Source of the DNA: Cymodocea nodosa
Lineage: Eukaryota; Streptophyta; Magnoliopsida; Alismatales; Cymodoceaceae
Direction: 5' to 3'
Assembly (NCBI GenBank): GCA_036874045.1
Contig: CM072341.1
Coordinates: 13,652,501-13,716,500, forward strand
DNA length: 64,000 nucleotides
Shown here: positions 46,572 to 57,875 of the stretch, piece after piece
Layout: the number at the start of each line of letters is the position of its first letter
Numbering within the stretch: the stretch's first letter is position 1
Notes under the pieces: model-generated
What the model saw: only the letters and a program-made list of their open reading frames with translations
Databases searched by the model: none
What the model was told of the DNA's origin: nothing
Translations under genes and position numbers: made by a program

Positions 46572-47890
46572 TCAATCAAAGTTTTCAGCATGTCTTAAAT
46601 CCAAATGAGAATTTTCATGAAATTTCACATGTAGGGTTTCCTCAATGGTTTTTGTTGATTTATTATAAACTCTATATGCTTTACTTCTAATGGAATAACC
46701 AACAAAAATCCCTTCATCTAATTTGGCTTTAAATTTGTCTCTTCGTTCCTTAGTGTTTAAAATAAAACACTTATAGCCAAAGGGTTTTAAATAACTTATT
46801 TTGGGAACCCTGTTATACCATATCTCATAAGGAATTTTATCTAAAATTGGTCTTAGATGTACTCTATTTATAACATAGCATGCTGTATGAACTGCTTTTG
46901 CCCAGAGAAAAAGGGGTAACTTATTCTCATTTAATATGATTCTGGACATTTCTAGAAGTGATCTGTTCTTACGTTTCACTATCCCATTTTGTGAAAGAGC
47001 TCTTGGAAATGAGTACCTATGATCTATGCCTAATTCTTCACAAAAGGTGTCCATTTGATCATTATCAAATTCTATACCATGATCACTCCTAAGTTTTTGA
47101 ATTTTAACATTTTGCTCATTTTGAACTTTATTATAGAATATCTTAAATATTTCAAAAACTTCAGTTTTATTAGCTAGAAAATAGACCCAAGTAAATCTAG
47201 AATAGTCATCAACTAGTACAAAAGCATAATGTTTACCTCCTAGACTGGTTGTTCTAGTAGGTCCAAATAAATCCATATGCACTAGTTCTAATACTCTTTT
47301 GCTTGTTATTTCATTTAAGCTTTTAAAGGATGTTTTATATAATTTACCTGTTGACACGCATCACACATAAACTCTTTCGAGTACTTAATACTAGGTAAAC
47401 CTCTAACTAGATTCTTTTTAGACAGCTTTTGTAATAATTTTAAGTTTAAGTGTCCTAACCTTCTATACCATAAAATGACTTCATCCGATTTTGCAATTAA
47501 GCAAGCATTGTCTTTAATAATATTAGAAGGAAAATTTAGAATACAAACAGATCCTTTCTTGTATGCAGTGAATAAAATTTCATTTGTAGTCATGTCTATA
47601 ATTTTACAGGAATCTTTTTCAAAAATTACTCTATAAATCTTCATTAAAACAAGAACACTCAATAAATTAAAACCTAAGTTTTCAACTAATAAGACATCAT
47701 TTATAAAACATTTCTCAGTTACCTGAACCTTGCCAGACCCAAGGATATTTGTTTTGCTTTTATTTCCAAAGGTAACTTGTCTGTTCTTAGTCTTTGTTAT
47801 TTCTATAAGTAATTGTATATCTCCAGTCATGTGGTTGGATGCTCCACTGTCCATTATCCATTTTGATTTGTGTACCTGCAAAACAGTCAA
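46572..47890 (-). pseudogene. C2A protease and integrase
   Basis: Protease at 47890 downward: WIMDSGASNHMTGD (DSGA active site). Integrase: HHCC finger LWYRRLGHLNLKLL … CDAC, then a one-base frameshift near 47340. The core has HMDLFGPTR, RSDHGIEFDN (TE to IE) and a Glu near NGIVKRKNRS, where the usual VERK reads VKRK, so the catalytic Glu appears lost. The stop at 46572 is TGA. On the left it joins RT; on the right the MITE/Harbinger insertion interrupts the gag-protease linker at 48021. Confidence 0.88.
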
Positions 47891-48242
47891 AAAGAGATTT
47901 TATCTCTTGGAACTCATTTTTGAGTGGGTCCAAGAATTTTAGAGAGTCATATCAAAATAATCCATATTTTTAGACTTCAACTTATCTATTTTCTGATAAT
48001 TATTTTTGCGTTTCTTTCTCTTAGGGTCTGTTAGTGCATGACGGAAAATTCTGATGGAAAGGAAAAGGAAAATTCTGATGGAAAGGAAATGAAAAATTTG
48101 TAACGGAAAGGAAAAGGAAAATTCTAAGAGGGGTTTAGTGCAGGACGAAAAATTCTGATGGAAATTCTGACAAAAGTTTATTACAACTAATATTCAAAAA
48201 TACAAATACATCTTAATTGAAATATTACAATACGAAATAATA

Positions 48243-48841
48243 TCATCCAGTTCTTCCATCCCACATTGCCATCATCATATCTTCTTGCATCTTATCTGTC
48301 ATTTCTTTTCTTTGTTCTTGAGTCATTCGAACCTGGGCATTGCTTTCTATATGTATCTCTCCCATTCGTTGTATGTCATCAATAATATTTAACTCTTCCA
48401 ACTCATCTAGCAGGTCCTCAAGTAAATCTTCCTTATCAGTCTTACGAATAAAATTATGAAGCAAAAAACATGCGATAACAATCTTTACTTGTGTTTCATA
48501 TGGATATGGCATTTGACCACGTAATATTGAGAATCGATGTTTCACAACTCCAAATGTACGCTCAATGACTGTTCTTAGTTGTGAATGTCTGTAGTTGAAA
48601 TTTTCTATAGCATTACGAGGAACTCTATCATTAACATAATTAGATAGATGGTATCTTACACCTCAATATGGACAAATATATTTTGGTCGATTTGGATATC
48701 CAGCATCAACTAAGTAAAACTTAGTATGAAAAAAAATATTAGTATGGTGATGTCTTCATAACTTGTAGAAGTGGAAAACACATTTACCTGGTGGAACTTG
48801 AAAACCATTAGGTCTAGTAATTGCATCTTGGAGAATACGAG
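48243..48841 (-). pseudogene. Harb1 transposase (DDE, HARBI1-like), C-terminal part
   Basis: PIF/Harbinger nuclease-type transposase. Minus-strand reading gives ILQDAITRPNGFQVP near 48800, then FYLVDAGYPNRPKYICPY with the second catalytic Asp. A stop (TGA, probably former CGA) is followed by GVRYHLSNYVNDRVP, and RTVIERTFGVVKHRFSIL with the catalytic Glu. The open end is PYPYETQVKIVIACFLLHNFI to 48243. The first Asp and the N-terminus are missing beyond C1B. An intron or decay lies at about 48720-48790. Nearest known families act with a Myb-like partner protein, which is not in the window. Confidence 0.88.
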
Positions 48842-50414
48842 TGTAGGATCGTATGGCTACACAAGAGGGGGGTGAATTGTGTATTTTTAATATTTTCTGA
48901 AATATAATTGAAACTTTAAAACTCAAAAACAAGTCGAGACATTGTTTTCATAAAATCATTTTAATTCAAGGTTTCAATTACAATATACAATTCAATTCTT
49001 CTCAGAAATTGTAGATGCAATTATATTTCGATACCATGTATCATCTAAACAATTTCATAACTACAAATAGAGAAAACTAATTTGCGGAATTTAAAACTTT
49101 TCTCCCTGTTTGAGATCTTTCTTCTTCTTCTTTAGCAATTCTTCAGTGATGAATATCTTGTCTTTTCATGCTTCACCGAATTTGCTTTCTTCTAAAACTT
49201 CAAATCTTTAGAGACGAAAATCTTACCTTTTTATGCTTCACTGAACTTTCTTCCACTTGAGAGATTTTCCCCGAGAAGGTGTTTTTGATCCCTGAAAAAG
49301 ATTTTTCTTTTGGTGTGCAAGGATGGTTTGATCCTTGAAAAGATTTTTCTTTTTGTGTGCAAGGATAAATTGATCAACGAGAATTCTATGCCTTTTATAC
49401 TGTATCTTCATTTCATGCATATCCTTCATGTTTAACCACCACTAGTTTTCCACTTCTCCACGTCTTTTTTTTTTCCTTCATCGAAACACACACGTTCAAA
49501 CCCACGTTTATATTTCGAATTTTCTTTAATCATCAGTCCTAGATCTCTGAAAAATTTCTTACAAAATAAACTTTCTCGTCCAAAAGTTTTTCATTAGTGT
49601 AATAAGAAGTCGTTACTTTAATGTTAACTAAACGAGTAACACAAGTATATATATAACTTAACGTTTCTAACTTAACGAGTTCCTCATGTGCCATTTCACG
49701 TGACAAGTACTGTAGCTAACTCAACGAACTAAGTCCGTGGTGTTATGCTAATTCAACGAACCATCTCCGTTGTTTTATGATAACTCAACGAACCAGTAAT
49801 AAACAAATGCTTTTATAATAAGAATTTTACCACGTGCAAAAATAACAACTTCAGTTTATAATGCTAACCTAACGCGTTGCCTTAGTGTTCAATATAGCAA
49901 CTCAACACGTTTAGTTATGTTAACTTAACGAGTTAAACATGTGCACCTCACGTGATACAATACAACATTCGTAACTTATAATTTCACCACGTGTATAACA
50001 CTAACTTAACGAGTTCGTCTCTTCTTTTACTCACTAACTTAACGAGTTATCACGTGACCTATTTTAACCTTTAAGCCTCTAACTTAACGAGTTCTCACGT
50101 GACCTCTATACAAACAAAACTCTAACTTAACGAGTTGTCTAAACGTGCACTGTTCATGATACAGAAGATATAACATTAAAAACATATCATGCTTTTCAAT
50201 AAAAACACACGTTAACTTAACGTTTAGCTAAATGAGAAATTAATGCACCGAAACGACTAGTTATTAACTTCAGATCCAATACAGACAAGTATTTATATCA
50301 GTAACCTTTTTCTGTATTAATTGATGATTTTAATTTCTTTTCACAAGCAATAGTAATTGAGCAAATATGATTATTTTCATTTAGCACACATCATCAAAAC
50401 AAAAATACTCAACA
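48842..50414 (-). repeat. C1B 3' LTR, full length
   Basis: 1573 bp, TGTAGGATCG … ACTCAACA (plus). TATA box TATAAAAGG at 49391-49399, so U3 is about 1 kb. U3 (49600-50150) has at least a dozen AACTYAACGA or TAACTTAACGA motifs (for example 50035-50045) alternating with CACGTG (for example near 49697, 49832, 49958, 49988, 50050, 50095). Confidence 0.93.
49391..49399 (-). promoter_or_regulatory. TATA box of the C1B 3' LTR
   Basis: Minus-strand TATAAAAGG, identical in all C1 LTRs of the window. Confidence 0.65.
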
Positions 50415-50432
50415 ATCTCCCCCTTTTTGATG
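50415..50432 (-). other. C1B polypurine tract
   Basis: ATCTCCCCCTTTTTGATG abuts the LTR. A second copy, TTCTCCCCCTTTTTG, is at 50721-50735. Confidence 0.88.
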
Positions 50433-50912
50433 ATGACAAAACCATATTAAATCAATTGTGAAATATGTATAACTCAACAAAGCACCTTCGTTGGGTTAAC
50501 TTTTAATTCAACAAACTTGTTTGTTGACTTAAGTTCACTTAAGCTTATTTCTATTGTTTGTGTAAATTTTACCTCTCAGAACTAACACTCTCAAATGTCA
50601 ATAATTATATAAGTATCAGTTCTCTAATTATCATCTGTCAGATTACAATAACCATTTGAATAGCATCTCCTTTTATAATATATATATGCAATTAAGATCA
50701 AAATCATCTTTTTATAATATTTCTCCCCCTTTTTGTCATTAATCAAAAAGATAATTACAAAGAATATATATACATATATAAGAGATATAATTACAACTCT
50801 TTCTGTAGACAAGAATAATAATTGAAGACATTTACAGAAAAATGTATTGTTTAATCAAATCAAACAAGTAATACAAACATTACATTTTGTATTCAGAAAT
50901 AAACAAAAACAG

Positions 50913-53190
50913 TTAGCAACCCCTCCTAAGTATATCACTTATAGCATTACAGATTTTATCTCCTAGATGCCTAATATCATTTCTGATGTCGCTAAGCACT
51001 ACATCTAAGTTAGGAGGTAGTTGGGTTTAATGTTCTGCTTGAACTAAATAACTTTGTTGTTGTTGTTGTTGTTGTTGTATATGGTCTGTATTAGGTTGTT
51101 GTTGTTGTTGTCGTTGAGGTTTATGCATGGTCTGGAATTTTTGCAAATCTTCGACACTAAATGCTCTCATGCCTTTAGTTTCAGAGGGCTAGTCGGATAA
51201 ATTCAATTGGCTTGCAATGAGTCTACATACAGCATCACCATAAAATAACTTTGAACTCATATGCTGTAGTTGAGAAGTGAAAACATCAAACCAATTTATT
51301 TGAATTCTATTCAGCAAGCTATAAGTTTCATATAAACAACTTCTGCTGACTTCCATATTGTGTCCGACTCTCTGAAATAAATTTGCATGCAATATATTTG
51401 CAATAAACCTTGCCTCTGCATTCAGATTTTCCATTAATCTCATTGCAGAATATACATCTCGAATTTTTGATAAAGATTGAATGTTCCATTCCAGTTGTCT
51501 TATCATGTCAAATCTGTTAGTAACAACAACACCTTCATTCTTTAATCCTAAAACTTCAAAAATTAACTCAGGAGACAATATAAACTCCTGTTCATTTATT
51601 TAAGTTTTCAGAAAATTTCCATTCTTGACCAGATTGCTATAAAAAGCTGCAATAAGCTCTATGTATTGCTTCCATTTCGTTACTACTAGCAAGAATTTAA
51701 TGAGGCCTTGAAACTCAAACAGATCTCTTATGTCCATCAAATTTCTGAATTTTATTGGACGAGCATGTAGAATCTGACATGTAATCAGATTATTGTATTT
51801 CTACAATGCTTATTCAGATCTAAAATGAATTGTATTACCTTGAATGTTTAACATTGTACACAAAGAAGGTGACACCTAAAGTCGTGATTCAGAGTTTAAT
51901 TCATCTTCAAGAACCTCTTCTTCAAAAATGAATGTCATGTTGTTCCTCTTCCAAAATATTATCTTGAAGCTGCTCAGGTAAGCTTGATTCTTCAGCTTCA
52001 ACAGTGTTAGGAACATTGTCAATATGCTCAACATTCATCTGTTCAGTCTCTATAGAATGTTCAAAGTACAATTTTTCTACAAATTCTACAACCGGTGTAT
52101 CTGTCTGTAATTGTTCATTTTGTTCAACAGATATTTCCATTAATTCATGCTGTGAATTCTCAGACTCTGCTTCTATAGATTCTGTAGAAGGCTGGTTAAC
52201 TTTTAGCTCTTCTGGACTCTTAATAATTTCAATATCTGCTACTCTAGACAATTCAGCCTTTGAACTAGTTACTGCCTCAACATTGTCAATTATATTTGCA
52301 ATAACTTGTTCAATGTCAGGTGTTTGATGCTCTGATTTGTCAATTTCTACATCATTAGGACTTGTACTAATAGAAAAACTTGAGCTCATATTTGACTTGT
52401 ATTTCTTCTCAAGCTTTCTAGCAAGGGAAAATAAAGTCTCATTATCTTCATCAGTTTCAGTGTATTCAGAACTGATGAGTTTATCAGATGCACAAAAAGG
52501 TACAATGTCTAGACATACATTGTCCTTTGGAAATAAATTTTCATTTGATTTTCCTTGTTCAATAGACTTTGTTTCCTTAGACATAATTTTTCTGACTTTC
52601 CTTCTTCTATAACATTTATGTTTCTCCTTTTCAAGTATTGCTGTTTTCTTTTCAAATTGCTCCATAAAAGTTTTCTGCTTTAATTCTTCTAAGGCACTTT
52701 CTATTGCAACGGCCTTTCGAAGACTATCAACTTTTGTTTTGTCTACAACAATATTTGATTCTACTTGTTTTGAATATAAAGGAGTAGGGATAGTTGATTC
52801 ATGCTCTTCCTCAAATGCATGTAGTCTTGTACCGTTTATAGGAGTTTGAGGAGTTCTATTTGATGAACCTACACATTTTTCCAAATATTTTGCATACTAT
52901 TCCAAAAATGCAATCTCTGCACATTTCATTCTGTATTCTCTATCATATTTACTTCGAATACCCATGTATGTAGTACTTGCATCAGTATGTTGAAGTTCTT
53001 GTCTAACTTCATCTAATATATCTTGAGAAAAGAAGTAATCTCTATAAAGTTCTTCTAACCTTTTGTCCACTCGAAATATTTTCTTGAACCAAGTACGTGG
53101 AACTTCATCATTCTCTATTACTTTTCCTTTTGCATCTCTTTTGCTTTTGCCTTTTCCTCTGCCACGACCTTTGTAGAACTTGGAGACCAT
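50913..53190 (-). pseudogene. C1B extra ORF
   Basis: About 759 codons from ATG 53188-53190 (MVSKFYKGRGRGKGKSK) to TAA 50913-50915. Order: basic RG/K head; helical unit (LEELYRDYFFSQDILDEV … YDREYRMKCAEIAFLE); TAG at 52897-52899; long acidic linker with MSKETKS and repeated SE-rich segments; one-T frameshift near 51925; and the plant-transposon-type domain (MDIRDLFEFQG … FEVLGLKNEGV … ILHANLFQRVGHNMEV … IQINWFDVF). TAG at 51189-51191 follows, then SVEDLQKFQ, polyglutamine from TTG repeats (51058-51118), and the terminal helix HLGDKICNAISDILRRG. In soybean SIRE1 an extra ORF after pol is made by stop-codon suppression; here a 1.6-kb spacer separates it from pol instead. Confidence 0.8.
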
Positions 53191-54777
53191 TGTCGCAGGT
53201 TGTAACAACAACAAGCGGGAAAGATTTTCTTGACAAAGTTTACAAATAACCTAAGTCCCCGTGTTATAAGTGTTTAAATAGGGTTTTTAGGCGTATAACT
53301 CAACGTGAAGATAAGTCGGGTTTAGAAATTAAATAAATATTGAATAAAGTTTATTCAATCAAGGTACCCGAAATATTCAAGTATAACTCGTTGAGTTAAC
53401 TAACCTAACGAGTAAAACGCTGTCTAGAGGCAGCTTTACATGTTACCTTATCTAATATAACGTCTAGTTAGTACACTTAAACAAGTTTTGGATGCTTCCA
53501 ACTAAAACGTTCCGAAAACAACACACATGCTAAAACTTAACATTATCTTGAGAATATAGTAAACTATTTGAACATTTTTTCATTTGAATCTAAAATAGTT
53601 TATTTGTCTTTTTAAATTATTTCATCAAGATTTTAAGAGGACATTAATTCAGATTAACTAAGATTTGTATTTTAAATTATATTAATCTGTTTTTGACATT
53701 GTTAATGCTCCCCCTACAAATATACTTCAAATATATTCAATCAAAATACAAAATATACTTGTATAACAATAGATGTTAAGTATAACTATACTTTTAAATT
53801 TTCTTTTAAGAAACTTCTATTATTCTGACTTCATCAAAAATGATTTCCAAAATCAATTCCTACTGTATATGAATCAAAACACAACTTTGAACTCTATATG
53901 ATTAATTCAAGGAGAATAAAAGAATGTATCTCAAATAAACCTTTTCAAAAGTACTAATGTTGATTCAATAAATCAGTAGTCATATTGGTAGAAACTATAT
54001 TCGATTCAAAGATATCTATAATTAATGAAACAACTTTTTCTTTTCAAAACAATAAATATTGATAATTTTCATTAGAAGTTAGTTTGAAAAGCTTGAATCA
54101 TACAAGAGCTTTCTAATGTACCTATGTAATGAGCTTTCAGTCCACAATCCCAGATCTGATTAGGACCTTAGGTTTCCAGATTTAAAGAATGCTTTTTCAG
54201 GACAACAATCCTTACATACCTATCTGCTCAAGTACAAAAGGCTCGTGATCAAACTGATTAATAAACTCTCAAAGATTTTCACTTTGTAAGCACTTTTCAT
54301 TTTAAGCACAGTATATATGTATTCCATTAATACAGATGCAATAAAACACAAATCTCATACAATTTTTACTTCTATGATTGTACTGAGAATATGAATCAGT
54401 TTCAATAAGCTTATACTTTTGATTAACAATTTAAGATGAGTTACATATAACTTATTCTACAAGTTTAATCAATTAAGTCAAATTTATGCATGATCATATG
54501 CATTTTCCTTGATTCAAAGAAAACATTTAATCAAAATTTCAGAATGTTAGAAGTATTTAATGTTTTTCATTTACATTTCCACTTAAAATCGTAAAAACTA
54601 TTAAAATTGATAAACTACTTAAAATCAATAAGATACTACTATGATTTTACAATAAATACATAGTATCTTAAGCAGCAGTTTAGATATTACTTTAGATATT
54701 TATAATAAGTATATAATATCTATGAGGTGAATAACATCATCAATAATATTTATCTTTTTATGTGGAGTTTAAGCATT
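53191..54777 (-). other. C1B spacer between pol and the extra ORF
   Basis: No gene; collinear with 16957-18543. It contains the hairpin TAACTCGTTGAGTTA (TCGTTGAGTTA at 53388-53398) and the polypurine-like site 53707-53718. The rest is AT-rich. Confidence 0.7.
53707..53718 (-). other. Internal polypurine-like tract, C1B
   Basis: GCTCCCCCTACA, same core and position as in C1A (17484) and C2A (43240). Confidence 0.55.
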
Positions 54778-56469
54778 TTACACATCACATAGCCTACAAA
54801 TACCTAAATTTAATCTAATGTTGCAGAATGTATTTTCGTCTAGAGGTTTTGTAAATATATCAGCTAATTGATTTTTACTAGACACAAATTCTAATTTAAT
54901 TTTTCCTTTAATTACGTTATCTCTTAGAAAATGATGTCTAACCTCTATATGCTTTGCTCTTGAATGTAATACAGGATTTTTGGAAAGATTTATTGCAGAA
55001 CTACTGTCACAATAAATCTCAGTTGTATCATAAGATAATCCAAAATCTTCTAAAGTTTGCCTTATCTACAGAATCTGAGTGCAACACAGTGCAGTAGCAA
55101 CATATTCAGCTTCTGTAGTAGAAAGTGCTACACAGTTTTGCTTTTTACTAAACCATGACACCAAATTATTTCCCAATAATTGACATGTGCCACTAGTACT
55201 CTTTCTATCAGATTTAGATCCTACATAATCAGCATCAGTATATCCTATAAGATCTATTGAACTATCCTTAGAATAATACAGTCCAAAATTTTTAGTTCCT
55301 TGTATATATCTAAATATTCTTTTAACTGCAATTAAGTGTGATTCTTTAGGATTAGATTGAAATCTAGCACAAACACACACAGCAAACATAATATTAGGTC
55401 TAATAGCAGTCAAATAAAGTAAAGAACCAATCATACTTCTGTATTTTCTTTGATCTATAGATTTTCCTATGCCATCAATATCTAACTTTAAAGTAGTACT
55501 CATAGGAGTTCCTCGAATCCTTGTATCATTAAAATTAAATTTCTTAAGCATTTCATCTGCATATTTTTCTTGATTTAAAAATATACCTTTATCCATTTGC
55601 TTAATTTGAAGTCCTAGAAAATATGAAAGTTCTCCTATCATACTCATTTCAAACTGATTAGTCATCTCTTTAGAGAATATTTCTATCAACTTATCAGAGG
55701 TTGCTCCAAAGATTATATCATCCACGTATATTTGAACAACAATTTGATCTTTACCATCTCTCTTAATAAATAGAGTATGATCCACTTTTCCCATGATATA
55801 GCCTTTTTCTATTAAAAAAGTAGACAATCTTTCATACCATGATCTAGGTGCTTGCTTCAAACCATATAAGGCTTTCTTTAATTTATACACAAAGTTAGGA
55901 TTTTTAATATCTTCAAATCCAGGTGGTTGTTTTACATAGACTTCTTCATTAATTAAACCATTTAGAAACGCACTCTTTACATCCATTTGATATAATTTAA
56001 AATCCATATAACAAGCATAGGCCAATAATATTCTAATACTTTCTAACCTAGCCACATAATCTAATCTTTCTTCCTATGTATACCCTTGTGCAACTAATCT
56101 AGCTTTATTCCTTATAATTTGACTAGTTTGGTTAGTTTTGTTTCTAAAGATCCACTTTGTACCTATTATGGACTGATTTTCTGGTGGAGAGACTAATTCC
56201 CATACATCATTTCTGATGAATTGATTTAGTTCTTCTTGCATTGCCACTATCCAATTTTCATCAGATAATGCTTCTTGTATATTCCTTGGCTCCACCATAG
56301 AAACAAACATACACATACTATTTAAATTTACTGAAGCTCTAGTTTTAACTCCCTCATTAATATTACCAATGACTTGAGTAATGGGATGTGATGAAGAATA
56401 ACGCCAATTTCTCTGATTTTCCTCAATATTCTCATCAACATCTGAAAGTCCATCACTTTCATCATTAGT
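54778..56469 (-). pseudogene. C1B reverse transcriptase and RNase H
   Basis: RT frame 56055-55066 has [38 protein letters not shown] and the catalytic [12 protein letters not shown]. RNase H has GYTDADYVGSKSDRKSTSG and the intact STTEAEY. TAG replaces Trp in QILWIR (55064-55066). The upstream linker 56316-56074 ends with TAG for Gln in GYTQEE, shared with C1C. Between them an in-frame 18-bp deletion removes DETFAP. The C-terminus [13 protein letters not shown] … LCDV ends in TAA 54778-54780. Confidence 0.9.
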
Positions 56470-57875
56470 TTAATTATTTAAGTTCATATTTTTGATTTTC
56501 TCAGATAAATCATCAATCTCTCTATTGATCTCTAACTCATTTGGAAAATTGATCATATCATCATTATCAGCTTTAGATTGAGATTCTCTAAGAGATTTTT
56601 CATTGAAACTTACATGGAGGGTTTCTTCAATAGTCCTAGAAGTCTTGTTATATACTCTATAGGCTTTACTTCTAATAGAGTAACCTACAAAAATTCCTTC
56701 ATCCGATTTGGCTTGAAATTTATCCATTTTATCCTTAGTATTAAGAATAAAACACTTGCAGCCAAATGGTTTCATATAGGAAATTTTTGGAACCCTATTA
56801 AACATAATTTCAAAAGGAGTTTTATTAACATGAGGTCTTAAATGACTTCTGTTAATAACATAACAAGCTGTATTTACTACTTCAGCCCAAAGATTTTGAG
56901 GTAACTTATGTTCATTCAACATAGTTCTGGCCATTTCTTGAAGTGATCTATTCTTTCACTCAACAACACCATTTTGACACGGTGCTCTTGGAAAAGAAAA
57001 TCTGTGATCAATGCCATGCTCATTACAATAGTTATCCATTTGATCATTATCAAATTCAGTTCCATGATCACTCCTAAGTTTTTGAATAGAGACACTTTGC
57101 TCATTTAGAACAAAATTGCAAAACATTTTAAATTTTGAAAAACTTCTGTCTTAGATGCTAGAAAATATACCCAAGTGTATCTAGAGAAGTCATCTACTAA
57201 AACAAATACATACCGTTTACCACCAAGACTCATGATTCTTGTTGGTCCAAATAGATCCATATGTATAAGTTCTAAGACTCTCTTGCTTGAAATATCAGTT
57301 TTGGATTTAAAAGAGTTTTTGCGAAGTTTACCTAACTCACATGTATCACACATAAAGTTCTTTGAGTATTTAATCTTTGGTAAACCTCTCACTAAATGTT
57401 TTCTAGATAGTTTATGTAACAGTCTCATATTTATATTCCCAATCCTTCTATGCCATAGATATGCATCACTAGTTTCAGCTAGCAAACATGAATTTAAATC
57501 AACTGCACCAGAAGGTAAAGATAAAATACATACAGAACCTTTTCTTTTAGCAATAAACTTAATTTCATCTGTATTTTTATCAATTATTTTGCATACATTA
57601 TCTTCAAACACTACATAATATTCATTTTCAGTTAGTTTTATGATACTCAGCAAATTAAATCCTAGGTTTTCTACATATAGTACATTCGAAATAACACAAG
57701 TAGGAGTTATTTGAACATTGCCCGTACCTATGATTTTATCTTTGCTTTTGTTTCCAAATGTTACACTTCCTTTCATGGTATGTGTAAAATTTTGTAATAA
57801 ACTTTTTTGTCCGGTCATGTGACTTGACGCTCCACTGTCCAAGATCCATTTTGATGTTGTTTCCTCCTGCAACAC
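56470..57875 (-). pseudogene. C1B protease and integrase
   Basis: The protease has WILDSGASSHMTGQ and ENLGFNLLSI. Integrase has the HHCC finger (LWHRRIGNINM, where the second His is changed to Asn, … CDTCELGKL, all Cys kept). The core has HMDLFGPTR, a one-base deletion near 57140, SDHGTEFDN and NGVVE, followed by TGA in place of Arg at about 56955. Further on AEVVNTACYVINRSHLRP runs to TAA at 56470 (CAA to TAA). Confidence 0.88.

Noticed and set aside
49238-49429. 63-codon Lys-rich frame, repeated at 60743-60934
   Set aside because: It lies in C1 LTRs downstream of the TATA box, is short and has no support except repetition of the LTR.
52004-52612. Plus-strand Ser/Cys-rich frames
   Set aside because: Antisense of the acidic linker of the C1B extra ORF.
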